Source: Ferranicluibacter rubi
GTDB lineage: Bacteria; Pseudomonadota; Alphaproteobacteria; Rhizobiales; Rhizobiaceae
Assembly (NCBI RefSeq): GCF_011603255.1
Contig: NZ_JAANCM010000012.1
Coordinates: 62,001-126,000, forward strand
Direction: 5' to 3'
DNA length: 64,000 nt
The position numbers and the translations under genes were made by a program. The notes under the pieces are model-generated. The model did not search any database, was not told the origin of the DNA, and saw nothing but the letters and a program-made list of their open reading frames with translations. Numbering within the stretch: position 1 is the first letter of the stretch; each line of letters begins with the position of its first letter. This document shows, piece by piece, positions 30,116 to 38,667 of this stretch.

Positions 30116-30270
30116 GAGAGATGGTCCGATTCTGTCGGATGACCGGCGCGGCGTTCGCGCCTGCACCTTGCTTGACGCCAATATAAAAGGTCGAGGCCGG
30201 GTCTACAAGCACTGCTGCGCGCGGCGGGCGATGCGCACCGCGCAAGCCGCCGCGACAGCGCACGAAACCG

Positions 30271-31002
30271 TCAGATGATCTTCAGCCGCATGGCGCGGGC
30301 GATCGCCTGCATGCGGTTGACGGCGTCGAGCTTGCGGGCGGCGGTCTTGAAGTAGCTGCTGACGGTATAGGCGGAGATGCCGAGGATGATGGCGATCTCG
30401 TCGCTGCTCTTGCCGGCCGCAGCCCAGCGGAGGCATTCGATCTCGCGGGCGGAAAGCTTTTCCCGCGTGGTAACGCCGGCGTCCATGGAGCGCTCCAGCC
30501 GCTCGAACAGCTGCAGAAGGACGTAATAGAGCTCTGCCGCCTCGATGCCTTCCGGCGCGTCGCGGCTGCCGGACAGCGTGACGATGAAGGGATCGGCATA
30601 GGTCGTGTGCAGCAGCACGGCGAGGGTGAAGGCCATGGAGGGTGTAATCTCGACGGCGGTCACGGGCTTGCCGCGGAGGCCGAGAAGGGTGGCCGTCTCG
30701 TTGAACACGGGCAACTTGGTGTGGCGCAGCTCCTCCACCAGCCGGCTCAGCCGGAAAATGTCGAGCGCGTCGTAGCCCCGCACAAGATCGGAAGGCCAGC
30801 TGCTGACGACCAGGCGTTCGGCAAAATTCTGCTGGTCGCCAGCGGGAGCGCGCACAATCATGAAATTGTCGAAGCCGAATTCGGCGGCGCATTGCCGCAT
30901 GAGGCGCAGGACTTCGTATTCCGTGTGGACGGAGGACGGATCCGGGGTCGGAAAGAGCAGGCTCGATCTCCCGCTGCTCACCGTTTCATCGACGTCGGGC
31001 AT
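30271..31002 (-). CDS. LuxR-family transcriptional regulator
   Basis: 243 residues from the ATG at 31002 (MPDVDETVSSG). The N-terminal about 165 residues look like an autoinducer-binding-type sensor domain (FGFDNFMIVRAP, VVSSWPSDLVRGYDALD) and the last 65 form the LuxR/GerE helix-turn-helix (LSAREIECLRWAAAGKSSDEIAIILGISAYTVSSYFKTAARKL). The sensor shows the WP..W-poor layout of rhizobial LuxR solos; no luxI gene is in the window. Ligand and targets unknown. Confidence 0.85.
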   Translation of the reverse strand: MPDVDETVSSGRSSLLFPTPDPSSVHTEYEVLRLMRQCAAEFGFDNFMIVRAPAGDQQNFAERLVVSSWPSDLVRGYDALDIFRLSRLVEELRHTKLPVFNETATLLGLRGKPVTAVEITPSMAFTLAVLLHTTYADPFIVTLSGSRDAPEGIEAAELYYVLLQLFERLERSMDAGVTTREKLSAREIECLRWAAAGKSSDEIAIILGISAYTVSSYFKTAARKLDAVNRMQAIARAMRLKII

Positions 31003-31638
31003 TGCGTCTTCACCACTGCCGGCTCGGCCGGCTCCTTGTTTCGTGCGCGTCCTTCCGCCTGCAAATGCAACGGTTCCGTTGCGCGGCCGGCGTCTCGACC
31101 TCATCGGGCGGGCGCGTCGGGCGGCATCGGCCATTGCAGTCTAACGGAAAAATACCGTGATGGCATCCAAGGATGCGCATGCGTGAAATCTCGCAGCCTA
31201 TGATGGCGCGAGGCTGATATCCTGCAGTTTCCCGACGTCGTCGTGCGTCGCGGCACTATCGTGGAGACCGTTCGAGGCCCCGTGACGACGAAAAATGCGG
31301 TCGATGCCCGCTGCGGACGCGCCGCATGCTGCTGCTTCGCGGCGATCTGTACGAAAATCTTACGACGTTTCCTACCCGCTGCTTTCGCATGGCAGCTATG
31401 CGGCGGAGTCTTCGCGCAATGCAGGTTTTCCACGGCTTTGCGGTGTGCGGGGGCCCGATGCAATCGGGGCGTGGTGTCCCGCCGTGAGACCGGAAATGGC
31501 CCTTCTTTCCGCATCGGAGGAGCCCTTTGCGGCAAGTCATTCGAATGATGGATAAATTGTGCCGTCGAGCTTAGGCAAATCTTAAATGTGGCAGGCTAGG
31601 CTCTCCGAATATGGTCTTGAGTATGTGTAGAGAGTCCA
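31003..31638. other. Intergenic region between luxR-type gene and sciP
   Basis: 636 bp between divergent genes, presumably carrying both promoters. Open frames here (for example 31243-31548) are Cys/Arg-rich with no family resemblance and I do not call them. A GAGTC (CcrM-type GANTC) lies at 31632-31636, directly before the sciP start. Confidence 0.55.
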
Positions 31639-31914
31639 ATGACCGAAATGGTACGACCCCGCGTGAAGTATGTCATCGGCCCGGATGGCAGCCCACTGAC
31701 GATCGCCGATCTTCCCCCGGCGAACACGCGGCGCTGGGTGATTAGACGGAAGGCAGAAGTGGTGGCAGCTGTTCGCGGCGGCCTGCTGAGCCTTGAAGAG
31801 GCCTGTGAGCGGTATACGCTGACGGTCGAAGAGTTCCTGTCCTGGCAGGCCTCGATCAACGATCACGGTCTCGCAGGATTGCGCACGACGCGCATCCAGC
31901 AATATCGCCACTGA
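31639..31914 (+). CDS. sciP: SciP, CtrA inhibitor (DUF1153)
   Basis: 91 residues; the whole protein is one DUF1153 domain: VRPRVKYVIGPDGSPLTIADLPP, then the helix-turn-helix RWVIRRKAEVVAAVRGGLLSLEEACERYTLTVEEFLSWQ. In Caulobacter SciP binds DNA and CtrA and keeps CtrA-activated promoters silent during G1. Its presence 1.2 kb from ctrA completes a local CtrA control unit. Length and sequence are typical of Hyphomicrobiales. Confidence 0.94.
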   Translation: MTEMVRPRVKYVIGPDGSPLTIADLPPANTRRWVIRRKAEVVAAVRGGLLSLEEACERYTLTVEEFLSWQASINDHGLAGLRTTRIQQYRH

Positions 31915-31940
31915 GATCATCAGGGCGTCATCGATCGGCT

Positions 31941-31978
31941 CGAGCGGCCGCGACCTTCGTCGCGGCCGCTCGATTGCG
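31941..31978 (+). terminator. Terminator after sciP
   Basis: A perfect 14-bp stem, CGAGCGGCCGCGAC (31941-31954) and its complement (31959-31972), closed by a CTTC tetraloop and followed by ATTGCGTTTT. Confidence 0.8.
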
Positions 31979-32290
31979 TTTTGGATTCCGGTGATGGACG
32001 CGTTTCGATCGAGGTGAAGAGGGCACGGCTGCGCGCGCGAGCGCCGGCGAGCCTCGAGACATGGCTGCGGCCGCGCTTGGCTGCGGCCAGGTGTGGCTGC
32101 GGGAAGGCTTCGCGCAAGCTCCTGCGCTTACCGTTCTTCACATGTGCCGTTCGGTCGCGCGAGGGAGCGCGGTCGTCGGCGAAAGACGGGAATGGAAAGC
32201 ACAAGCGACGACGGCCGCGCTTCGAAGCGAGGCGCGGCGTCGTTCGTCAGGCTGGACTGCCGGTCAGGTTCGACTGCCGGCAGATAAGGA
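31979..32290. other. Gene-free stretch between sciP and the fliJ-like gene
   Basis: About 310 bp downstream of the sciP terminator and of the convergent fliJ-like gene. Open frames exist because of high GC but none resembles a protein family. No repeat or RNA recognised. Confidence 0.5.
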
Positions 32291-32641
32291 TCAGGCGCGC
32301 AGGCGCACGAGACCGTCGCGTTCTTCGAGCGCGGAGGCCTTGGCGAATTCGGCCTGGACGTCTTCCAGAGCGAGTTCTGCCGCGTCCTGCTGGACTTTCA
32401 GTTCCCGAACCGACACTTGCAGATTGTCGGCCCGCTGGCGGGCCGCCTTTGCAAAGGTCGGATAGGCAAAATGGGACGGATCCGAAATGCCAGACTTTTT
32501 CTCCTCGAATGCGATCTGATGCTCCAAATCCTTGGTCATCCTTTCGAATTCAGCCATCATCATCTGAAGCTGCTTCAGTTGACGCTGTTTGTCTTTCACC
32601 TGAAATTCCTTCAGGCGGACAAGGCTCTCACGTGACTTCAT
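32291..32641 (-). CDS. FliJ-like coiled-coil protein
   Basis: 116 residues from the ATG at 32641 (MKSRESLVRLKEFQVKDKQRQLKQL); a TTG two codons upstream is also possible. Almost entirely helical with heptad patterns, and FEEKKSGISDPSHFAYPTFAKAARQRADNL in the middle, a stretch conserved in the alphaproteobacterial genes annotated as flagellar export protein FliJ next to ctrA. FliJ is an export-apparatus chaperone component; the assignment is by position and architecture. It is transcribed divergently from ctrA. Confidence 0.75.
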   Translation of the reverse strand: MKSRESLVRLKEFQVKDKQRQLKQLQMMMAEFERMTKDLEHQIAFEEKKSGISDPSHFAYPTFAKAARQRADNLQVSVRELKVQQDAAELALEDVQAEFAKASALEERDGLVRLRA

Positions 32642-33087
32642 ACGCAATACTCCCGCGGTGCGAGACCCGGCATCTCACTTGCAACCCTTACCGAAGGCTC
32701 ATGCCTGCGGCTCCGCGAAAAAACCCCAGCGATCTTAACAAATGCCTACCGCTGGTAACGTTTCGTTTACGGGCATAGTTAATCCTAGGGACGATCATTT
32801 AAGGCCCGGTAAATGGCCAACGCGAAATGTGACGCTTTGGTGTTTTGGCGAGTCTCTGGAATCCGATAACGCGGTTCGCTCACTTTCAGGGTGAGAAAGC
32901 CGTTTTATCAAAAACGAACAAAATCAAGGGGCTGAGAAATATATTTAACAAATGCTGTGCACCTTGCCAGAGGGAATCAGAATTTGTTAACCATTTGGTG
33001 GCAAGCTCCAAATCAGGCAACGACTGGATCCGTTTAGCGTCAGGCAGCCTTGCACTACCTTTCAGCGGCGGAAAAGGGGACAAAAAC
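32642..33087. promoter_or_regulatory. ctrA upstream regulatory region
   Basis: 446 bp between the divergent fliJ-like and ctrA genes. It contains TTAACAAATGC twice (32735-32745 and 32945-32955), the CtrA half-site TTAACCAT at 32987-32994, and three GANTC methylation sites (32850-32854 GAGTC, 32859-32863 GAATC, 32974-32978 GAATC). CcrM-methylated GANTC sites and CtrA autoregulation at ctrA promoters are established in Caulobacter and Brucella; here they are inferred. Confidence 0.65.
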
Positions 33088-33786
33088 ATGCGGGTTCTGC
33101 TTATCGAGGACGACAGCGCGACAGCGCAGAGCATCGAGTTGATGCTCAAGTCCGAGAGTTTTAATGTGTACACCACCGATCTCGGTGAAGAGGGCGTCGA
33201 TCTCGGCAAACTCTACGACTACGACATCATCCTGCTCGACCTCAACCTTCCCGACATGTCGGGCTATGAGGTGCTCCGGACCCTTCGCCTGTCCAAGGTG
33301 AAGACGCCGATCCTCATCCTCTCCGGCATGGCCGGTATCGAGGACAAGGTTCGGGGCCTGGGCTTCGGGGCTGACGACTACATGACCAAGCCGTTCCATA
33401 AGGACGAGCTTGTGGCGCGCATCCATGCGATCGTTCGCCGCTCCAAGGGTCATGCCCAGTCCGTCATCTCGACCGGCGAGTTGATCGTCAATCTGGATGC
33501 GAAGACCGTCGAAGTCGGCGGGCAGCGCGTTCACCTGACGGGCAAGGAATACCAGATGCTGGAGCTGCTTTCGCTCCGCAAGGGTACGACGCTGACCAAG
33601 GAAATGTTCCTCAACCACCTTTACGGCGGTATGGACGAGCCGGAACTGAAGATCATCGACGTCTTCATCTGCAAGCTGCGCAAGAAGCTGGCAAACGCTG
33701 CCGGCGGCGCGAACTACATCGAGACCGTCTGGGGCCGCGGCTACGTGCTGCGCGAACCGGAAGGCGATCTCGCCGAGAGCGCCTGA
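33088..33786 (+). CDS. ctrA: CtrA, cell-cycle response regulator
   Basis: 232 residues from the ATG at 33088 ([23 protein letters not shown]), with GGGGA upstream; a longer frame to 32845 reads through the regulatory region. The receiver has the acidic pocket EDD, phospho-Asp in [17 protein letters not shown] (about residue 51) and Lys in [10 protein letters not shown]. The C-terminal winged helix is OmpR-type with [32 protein letters not shown], the CtrA hallmark. CtrA governs division, motility and envelope genes; ChpT, encoded nearby, phosphorylates it. Confidence 0.97.
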   Translation: MRVLLIEDDSATAQSIELMLKSESFNVYTTDLGEEGVDLGKLYDYDIILLDLNLPDMSGYEVLRTLRLSKVKTPILILSGMAGIEDKVRGLGFGADDYMTKPFHKDELVARIHAIVRRSKGHAQSVISTGELIVNLDAKTVEVGGQRVHLTGKEYQMLELLSLRKGTTLTKEMFLNHLYGGMDEPELKIIDVFICKLRKKLANAAGGANYIETVWGRGYVLREPEGDLAESA

Positions 33787-33859
33787 TCTTCCGGATGTTT
33801 TGAGAGCCCTCGGCGATCATGCATCCCGCAGTGCAGGATCGCCGTCATCGGCGCCGACC

Positions 33860-33890
33860 GACCCGCCCTTCGTGGCGGGTTTTCGTTTTC
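33860..33890 (+). terminator. Terminator after ctrA
   Basis: ACCCGCC (33861-33867), loop CTTCGT, GGCGGGT (33874-33880), then TTTCGTTTT. Confidence 0.78.
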
Positions 33891-33924
33891 AGCGGTCTGG
33901 AAAACGCGGGGATTTTGCTGACAC

Positions 33925-33951
33925 GAAAAAGGCCGCCTTGCGGGCGGCCGG
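33925..33951 (-). terminator. Terminator of the response-regulator gene
   Basis: On the minus strand GGCCGCC..GCAA..GGCGGCC is followed by TTTTTCG, 40 bp beyond the stop at 33989. Confidence 0.75.
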
Positions 33952-33988
33952 TCTCAGGTCAGGGGAGGGGAAGCCCGTAGGGGCTCGC

Positions 33989-34351
33989 TCAGGCAGCGGC
34001 GGCGTAGGCGCCGAAGACGCTGGTCAGGATCTTGCGGTCGAAGGGCTTCAGCAGGAAATCGTCGGCACCGGCACGCTTGCCCGCCATCATCTTGCGCAGG
34101 TCGGCCTCGATGACGCAGTAGTAGATGCGCACGGACTTGCCTTCGGACATCACCCGAATGTTGGCGATCAGCTCCAGCGCGCCATCCAGGCCCGCATCGA
34201 CGACGATAATGTTGGGAAGCTCGGCTTCGCACCGCGCCAGTGCCTCGAGGCCATTGGCGGCTTCCGAGACGAGAAAGCCCATGCCGGAGAGAATGCGCTT
34301 TCCGACCTTGCGCACCACGTCGGAGTCGTCGGCGATCATCAAGCGCTGCAT
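33989..34351 (-). CDS. Single-domain response regulator in the ctrA-chpT cluster
   Basis: 120 residues from the ATG at 34351, preceded by AAGGAG. Stand-alone receiver: acidic pocket in MIADDSDVVRKV, phospho-Asp in IIVVDAGLDGALEL near residue 51, conserved Lys in FLLKPFDRK. The usual Thr/Ser switch residue after strand 4 is replaced within YYCVIEADL, and the Met of the common DLxMP motif is replaced by Gly-Leu. It is not a close CpdR or DivK. Position between ctrA and chpT suggests that ChpT or its kinases may phosphorylate it; this is inference. Confidence 0.85.
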   Translation of the reverse strand: MQRLMIADDSDVVRKVGKRILSGMGFLVSEAANGLEALARCEAELPNIIVVDAGLDGALELIANIRVMSEGKSVRIYYCVIEADLRKMMAGKRAGADDFLLKPFDRKILTSVFGAYAAAA

Positions 34352-34562
34352 GGGAGCTCCTTGCCCTTTCATTCCCGTGAACGAAAGACCTCGACGCAAG
34401 GCCGAAGGCGGATATCCGCCCCGGCGCTGCATCAACGTCCAGTTGCGCACTCTCACGATCTCGCATGCGAGACCGGAGGTGTACGCTCTTCTCGGGATTA
34501 TAAGGCGCCGTTGGCAAACAAACCGTTACCGGAGCAGCGAAGAGTGACGACGACGTTCGATG

Positions 34563-35204
34563 CTAGATGGAGGAGGCCATGAAGACGATCTCTTCCGGGG
34601 TCGGGAGGATCTCGATCTTCATGCTGGCTTCATCTGCAAGCAGCACGGTGTAATAGGGCTGGATCGTGTGGGCATCGACGGCTTCTTCCAGGGTGCCGGA
34701 GAGAAGTTCGACAAGCCTGGGTGGTACGCGCATCATCTTGCCGCGCACGACGAGCTTGAAGACGGCGTCGTATTCCGGGTTTTCCAGCGTCACATCCAGC
34801 GAGCCGCCGCGGGGAATGGCGCCGTAGGCGATGAGGAAAAGGTTCAGAAGCAGCTTCACGCGGTTCTTCGGAATGATGACGCGCGGGCCCGTCCAGGTGA
34901 TCTCGGTCTTCTTTTCCACCACAGCGAAGTCACGCGCGGCCTTTTCCGCTTCGCCGGTGTCGATGGACGCGCCGACCGAGCCGGAGGCGCCGAAGGCGAG
35001 GCGGGCGAACTTCAGGCGGACGGCGGCGTTCAGCGCGCTGGTGCGGATGAGGTCCATCGCGTCGGCATCGGCGCCGCCTTCGTCGAGAAGTTCCAGGCCG
35101 TTGTTGATGGCGCCGACCGGCGAGATGATATCGTGGCAGACGCGGCTGCAGAGCAGGGCGGCGAGGTCGGGGCCGGTCAGGGTCAGGTTCGGATTCTTTT
35201 CCAT
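34563..35204 (-). CDS. chpT: ChpT, histidine phosphotransferase
   Basis: 213 residues. The DHp-like helix holds the phospho-accepting His in LLCSRVCHDIISPVGAINNGLELL (about residue 24), and the C-terminal part is a degenerate HATPase-like domain (VKLLLNLFLIAYGAIPRGGSL). ChpT carries phosphate from CckA to CtrA and CpdR. GGACAAGAC precedes the ATG. It is divergent from eipA, with ctrA 0.8 kb away. Confidence 0.93.
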   Translation of the reverse strand: MEKNPNLTLTGPDLAALLCSRVCHDIISPVGAINNGLELLDEGGADADAMDLIRTSALNAAVRLKFARLAFGASGSVGASIDTGEAEKAARDFAVVEKKTEITWTGPRVIIPKNRVKLLLNLFLIAYGAIPRGGSLDVTLENPEYDAVFKLVVRGKMMRVPPRLVELLSGTLEEAVDAHTIQPYYTVLLADEASMKIEILPTPEEIVFMASSI

Positions 35205-35367
35205 CGTCTTGTCCTTTAAGGTCGCCCTTGCCGATGTTGATCTGGCATCCCGGTGCGCGATGCCATCGCGCGGGGCTGTTTTCGGCTATGGTCTAGAGGG
35301 TGAAGATTGCGCGGACGTGGCGTGTCCGATCTCGTGTCCAGTCCGGCCATAATGACACCATGTTTGG

Positions 35368-35383
35368 TAAACCAATTGTTAAG
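35368..35383 (+). promoter_or_regulatory. Near-consensus CtrA box upstream of eipA
   Basis: TAAA at 35368-35371, seven bases, TTAAG at 35379-35383, one base off per half from TTAA-N7-TTAAC. A GAATC methylation site lies at 35404-35408. Brucella eipA is a reported direct CtrA target, so the position 100 bp before this gene is suggestive. Confidence 0.45.
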
Positions 35384-35482
35384 ATGATGGGTTCAGAGTG
35401 TCGGAATCCCGGGCCGGGGCCTCAGACAGGCACGGCCTGCTCCTGCCGATACCCTATCGGCCTTGGGATAACGGAGGATGCG

Positions 35483-36118
35483 ATGCTGCCGAGATCGAAA
35501 TTTGCGCCATCGAAAGACGTTGCCGCCCGCGTCAAGCGGCGCAGCCTGCTGTCTGCCATGAAAGCCGTTATGCTCGGCGCGCTGGCGCTGTGCGTCGCCG
35601 TCTCCACCGCTGCCGCGCAATCCGCCAACAACACGTCGCAATATTCCATCCAGGAAATCGTCGATGCGGGACACGGCTTCTTCGGGTCCACATCCGGCGG
35701 TCTTGCCAAGGTGGTCGAGCGAGCGTTCCAGAGCTACGGCCTGCCGAACGGCTACATTCTCGGCCAGGAGGGCTCCGGTGCCTTCGTTGCGGGCCTCACC
35801 TATGGCGAAGGCAGCCTGAACACCAAGAATGCCGGGCAGCACGGCGTCTACTGGCAGGGCCCCTCGCTCGGCCTCGATGCCGGCGGGCAGGGCAGCCGTA
35901 TCATGATGCTGGTCTACAATCTTCCGAGCGTGCCCGGCCTCTACAAGCGGTTCGGCGGCGTCTCCGGGTCTGCCTATGTCGTGGCCGGCGTTGGCATGAC
36001 GGTGCTGACCGACGAGCATATCGTGCTCGTGCCCATCCGCACCGGCGTCGGCGCCCGCCTCGGCATCAATGTCGGCTACCTCAAGCTGACCCAGCAGCCG
36101 ACCTGGAACCCTTTCTGA
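35483..36118 (+). CDS. eipA: EipA-like periplasmic envelope protein (DUF1134)
   Basis: 211 residues from the ATG at 35483, with GGAGG 5 bases upstream. The signal peptide is long (about 47 residues: a basic head, then MKAVMLGALALCVAVSTAAAQSA). The mature part is one DUF1134 domain: YSIQEIVDAGHGFFGSTSGGLAKVVERAFQSYG, LGQEGSGAFVAGLTYGEG, ending LTQQPTWNPF. In Brucella the DUF1134 protein EipA supports envelope stress resistance and is encoded beside chpT and ctrA; the same order here supports the name. Confidence 0.88.
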   Translation: MLPRSKFAPSKDVAARVKRRSLLSAMKAVMLGALALCVAVSTAAAQSANNTSQYSIQEIVDAGHGFFGSTSGGLAKVVERAFQSYGLPNGYILGQEGSGAFVAGLTYGEGSLNTKNAGQHGVYWQGPSLGLDAGGQGSRIMMLVYNLPSVPGLYKRFGGVSGSAYVVAGVGMTVLTDEHIVLVPIRTGVGARLGINVGYLKLTQQPTWNPF

Positions 36119-36234
36119 GCGTGCTTGGCTTGCGCTGCTCGCCGGTCCACCGCTTGCCAATCCGGGGCCGAGCGCAAATAATGATGCGCAAGGGAAGGAT
36201 GCCCTTGTCTAACCGCCTGTGAAGTGACCTCCGC

Positions 36235-37413
36235 GTGATCCAATTTGCACTGCTGTTCGCCCTGGGCTTCCTCACCGCGATCCTTCTCGGCGCGCTGGTC
36301 GCGCCCGTCATCCATCGGCGGATCGTGCGGTTTGCGGAGGACCGGCTGAAAGCGACGACGCCGCTGACGCAACAGGAGGTTCGTGCCCAGAAGGATGCGG
36401 CGCGCGCGATCTATGCTGCGGAAAACGTGCGCACCAGCCAGACGCTGAAGCGCGAGCGCGACAAGGCGATCTCCCTCATGCTGGCCCGCGAGAAGGCCGA
36501 GCAGGACGTGCGGACAATACGCGCCGAGAATGACGAGCTTCATGCGCAGCTGGACGAGATGAACGGGGAGGCGGGAGACCTGCGCTCCGGCATCCGGCTT
36601 CTGGAGCAGCATATCGAGCGGCTGAAGGATGCGCTGGGCACGCTGGAGACGGATTACGCCTCCAAGACCGAGCAGGCGGCCTTGCTTGCGCGTCAGCTCG
36701 ATCGCGTTTCGGCCGAACTCGACGAGGTTCGCGCCGTATCGGTCGCGGAAGCGTCGCAGGTCGATGAACTCCATGCCCGGGCCGGTGGCCTGCGCGATGA
36801 GCGCGAAGCCCTGCGCGAAGAGCGGCGCCGCGAGAGCGAGAAGGCCAAGGCCCTGGAACTGAAGCTGGTGCAGCAGGAGATCCGGGCAAAGCAGCTCGAA
36901 TCCCGTCTGACGACGGCCAATGGGCTTCTGGCCGACCGGGAGACCCATCTGGAACGCGGCAGCGCGGAAATCGACCGCCTCTCCACGCGCGTTCGCGAGA
37001 TGACGGCGGAGCTGGCGGCCGCTATGCAGGCGTTGCGCGCTGCGGGGATCGAGCCAAGATCACTGTGGAAAGAGACGGCCGATGATGGTGGCCTGCCAAC
37101 CACTGGGCGAGAGGACGCGATCGCCCTTCCTGCACCGGACGAGACCATGCTGCTCTCGCCGCCCGGCATCCCCACGCCGGAAGGCCTGGCGGCGGATGCC
37201 GGTGCCTTCATCGACCGCCTCATGGCGTCCGATCCAGCCGACGACGCGGTCCTGCGCGAAGACCTCCTGCAGATTGCGGCCGCGATGACGGCTCTGACGG
37301 CAAAGAACGAGGGAGAGGCATCGCCCATCCCCGCCTTGCTGGCGCGGGAGGCGGACGGCGGCGCGACGACGCTGGCCGCGCGGACCCGGTCGCTTCTGTC
37401 CTCGACCTCCTGA
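36235..37413 (+). CDS. Membrane-anchored coiled-coil protein, unknown
   Basis: 392 residues, GTG start directly before the single N-terminal membrane span (IQFALLFALGFLTAILLGALVAPVI). Residues about 75-270 form a long coiled coil (RAENDELHAQLDEM, LEETD-like heptads, RLDRVSAELDEVRA). A Pro-rich spacer and a helical C-terminus follow (AGAFIDRLMASDPADDAVLREDLLQIAAAM). Structure suggests a scaffold at the inner membrane; I cannot name it. It converges with the methyltransferase gene, with 4 bp between the stops. Confidence 0.75.
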   Translation: MIQFALLFALGFLTAILLGALVAPVIHRRIVRFAEDRLKATTPLTQQEVRAQKDAARAIYAAENVRTSQTLKRERDKAISLMLAREKAEQDVRTIRAENDELHAQLDEMNGEAGDLRSGIRLLEQHIERLKDALGTLETDYASKTEQAALLARQLDRVSAELDEVRAVSVAEASQVDELHARAGGLRDEREALREERRRESEKAKALELKLVQQEIRAKQLESRLTTANGLLADRETHLERGSAEIDRLSTRVREMTAELAAAMQALRAAGIEPRSLWKETADDGGLPTTGREDAIALPAPDETMLLSPPGIPTPEGLAADAGAFIDRLMASDPADDAVLREDLLQIAAAMTALTAKNEGEASPIPALLAREADGGATTLAARTRSLLSSTS

Positions 37414-37417
37414 AACG

Positions 37418-38254
37418 TCAGACGAGGCCGTTGAGGCTGGCGATCCGGTGAAGCGCGATGCCCGTGGCGGTGGCGACGTTGAGGCTGTCGAGGCCCGGCT
37501 TTTGCCGGATGCGGGCCGTGCGGATCGCGGCCATGATGGCGGGCGGCAGGCCTTCGCCCTCGGCACCCACCACCAGCGCCGTGCGCGGCGCGGGCGGAAT
37601 ATCGTCCAGATCGGTTTCGCCGCGCGGCGACAGGCCCCACAGCGCAAAGCCGCGACCCTCGATGGCCGCAAGCAGGTTACCCGCCGTGCCCTGCCGCACG
37701 AAGGGGACGGTGAGCACCGCGCCGACGGAGACGCGGATCGCCTTTCGATACAGCGGATCGCAGCAGGTTTCGTCCAGAAGCACGGCGCTCGCGCCGAAGG
37801 CGGCAGCGTTGCGGAAGATCGAACCGACATTGTCGTGATTGGAGAGGCCGCAGGCGGCGAGGATCAAAGCCTCGTCCGGCAGGGTCGAAAGCAGGCCCTC
37901 CAGCGTTTGCGGGCTCTGCCGCATGCCGATGGCGAGCACGCCGCGATGCATGTCGAAGCCGGCGATGGCGTTGAAGACCGTGGCATCTGCGACGAAGACC
38001 GGCACCGTGTCCTCGAACTGCGCGAGAATGTCGGCAACGCCCGCAAGCCGGTTTTCGAGAAGCAGGATGGCCTCTGCCGTAAAGGGACCGCCGCCGGCAG
38101 CCGACGCCGCCAGCATGCGCAGCACGACGGTGCCCTCCGCGATGAAACGGTTGTGGCGGCCTGTCAGGTCGCGCTCGCGGATCGAGACGAAGGCGGCAAT
38201 GCGCGGATCGGCCGGGTCCGTGATGCGCTCGGCGACGCGGTCAGTGTCCGGCAC
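37418..38254 (-). CDS. SpoU/TrmH-family RNA methyltransferase
   Basis: 278 residues, GTG start. The SPOUT knotted domain shows all three motifs: NVGSIFRNAAAFG, VVGAEGEGLP and LDSLNVATATGIALHRI. The N-terminal about 100 residues form a substrate-binding domain (RIAAFVSIRERDLTGRHNRFIAEG). Such enzymes 2'-O-methylate rRNA or tRNA with S-adenosylmethionine; the exact target is not readable. It lies 2 bp after the DUF6476 gene in the same operon. Confidence 0.9.
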   Translation of the reverse strand: MPDTDRVAERITDPADPRIAAFVSIRERDLTGRHNRFIAEGTVVLRMLAASAAGGGPFTAEAILLLENRLAGVADILAQFEDTVPVFVADATVFNAIAGFDMHRGVLAIGMRQSPQTLEGLLSTLPDEALILAACGLSNHDNVGSIFRNAAAFGASAVLLDETCCDPLYRKAIRVSVGAVLTVPFVRQGTAGNLLAAIEGRGFALWGLSPRGETDLDDIPPAPRTALVVGAEGEGLPPAIMAAIRTARIRQKPGLDSLNVATATGIALHRIASLNGLV

Positions 38255-38256
38255 GG

Positions 38257-38637
38257 TCAGTTCGCGGGTACGGAGATATCGGCGACGATGCGGTTGGCGG
38301 CGATGTCGTAGACGAGCGCCTTGCGGACACCGGCGAGAGTGCCGAAGAACAGGATCTGACCACCCGAAAGCGAGGTGTCGGTGATCTCGAAGCCTTGCGG
38401 AAGCACGGCGGTGGCTGCCAGCGGCGCATCGCTCGGCACGCCGGCTGTGCTGTTTGCCAGCGACGGCGCGGCGCTCGGGCGCGTGACCTTGTAGACAATC
38501 GCGCCTAGCACGGCCATAAGCATGACCAACATCACCCCCGCCGAGACCAGCTGCAGGCGGATCATCTTGCGGCGAACGTTTTCCATTACCGGATCGAGCG
38601 GCTTTTCGTCCTGTTCGTCAGGTTCCTGGAGCGACAT
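38257..38637 (-). CDS. DUF6476 membrane protein
   Basis: 126 residues from the ATG at 38637. An acidic N-terminus leads to one membrane span at about residues 28-48 (LQLVSAGVMLVMLMAVLGAIVYKV), then a small C-terminal domain (LPQGFEITDTSLSGGQILFFGTLAGVRKALVYDIAANRIV). This is the DUF6476 layout; function unknown. Its start is only 30 bp from that of rluD on the other strand, so the promoters must overlap. Confidence 0.8.
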   Translation of the reverse strand: MSLQEPDEQDEKPLDPVMENVRRKMIRLQLVSAGVMLVMLMAVLGAIVYKVTRPSAAPSLANSTAGVPSDAPLAATAVLPQGFEITDTSLSGGQILFFGTLAGVRKALVYDIAANRIVADISVPAN

Positions 38638-38667
38638 GGGCGGTTTGACCTCACGGATCGAGTCAGA

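Noticed and set aside
31243-31548. 101-codon open frame between the luxR-type gene and sciP
   Set aside because: Cys/Arg-rich, no ribosome site, no family; more likely promoter DNA.
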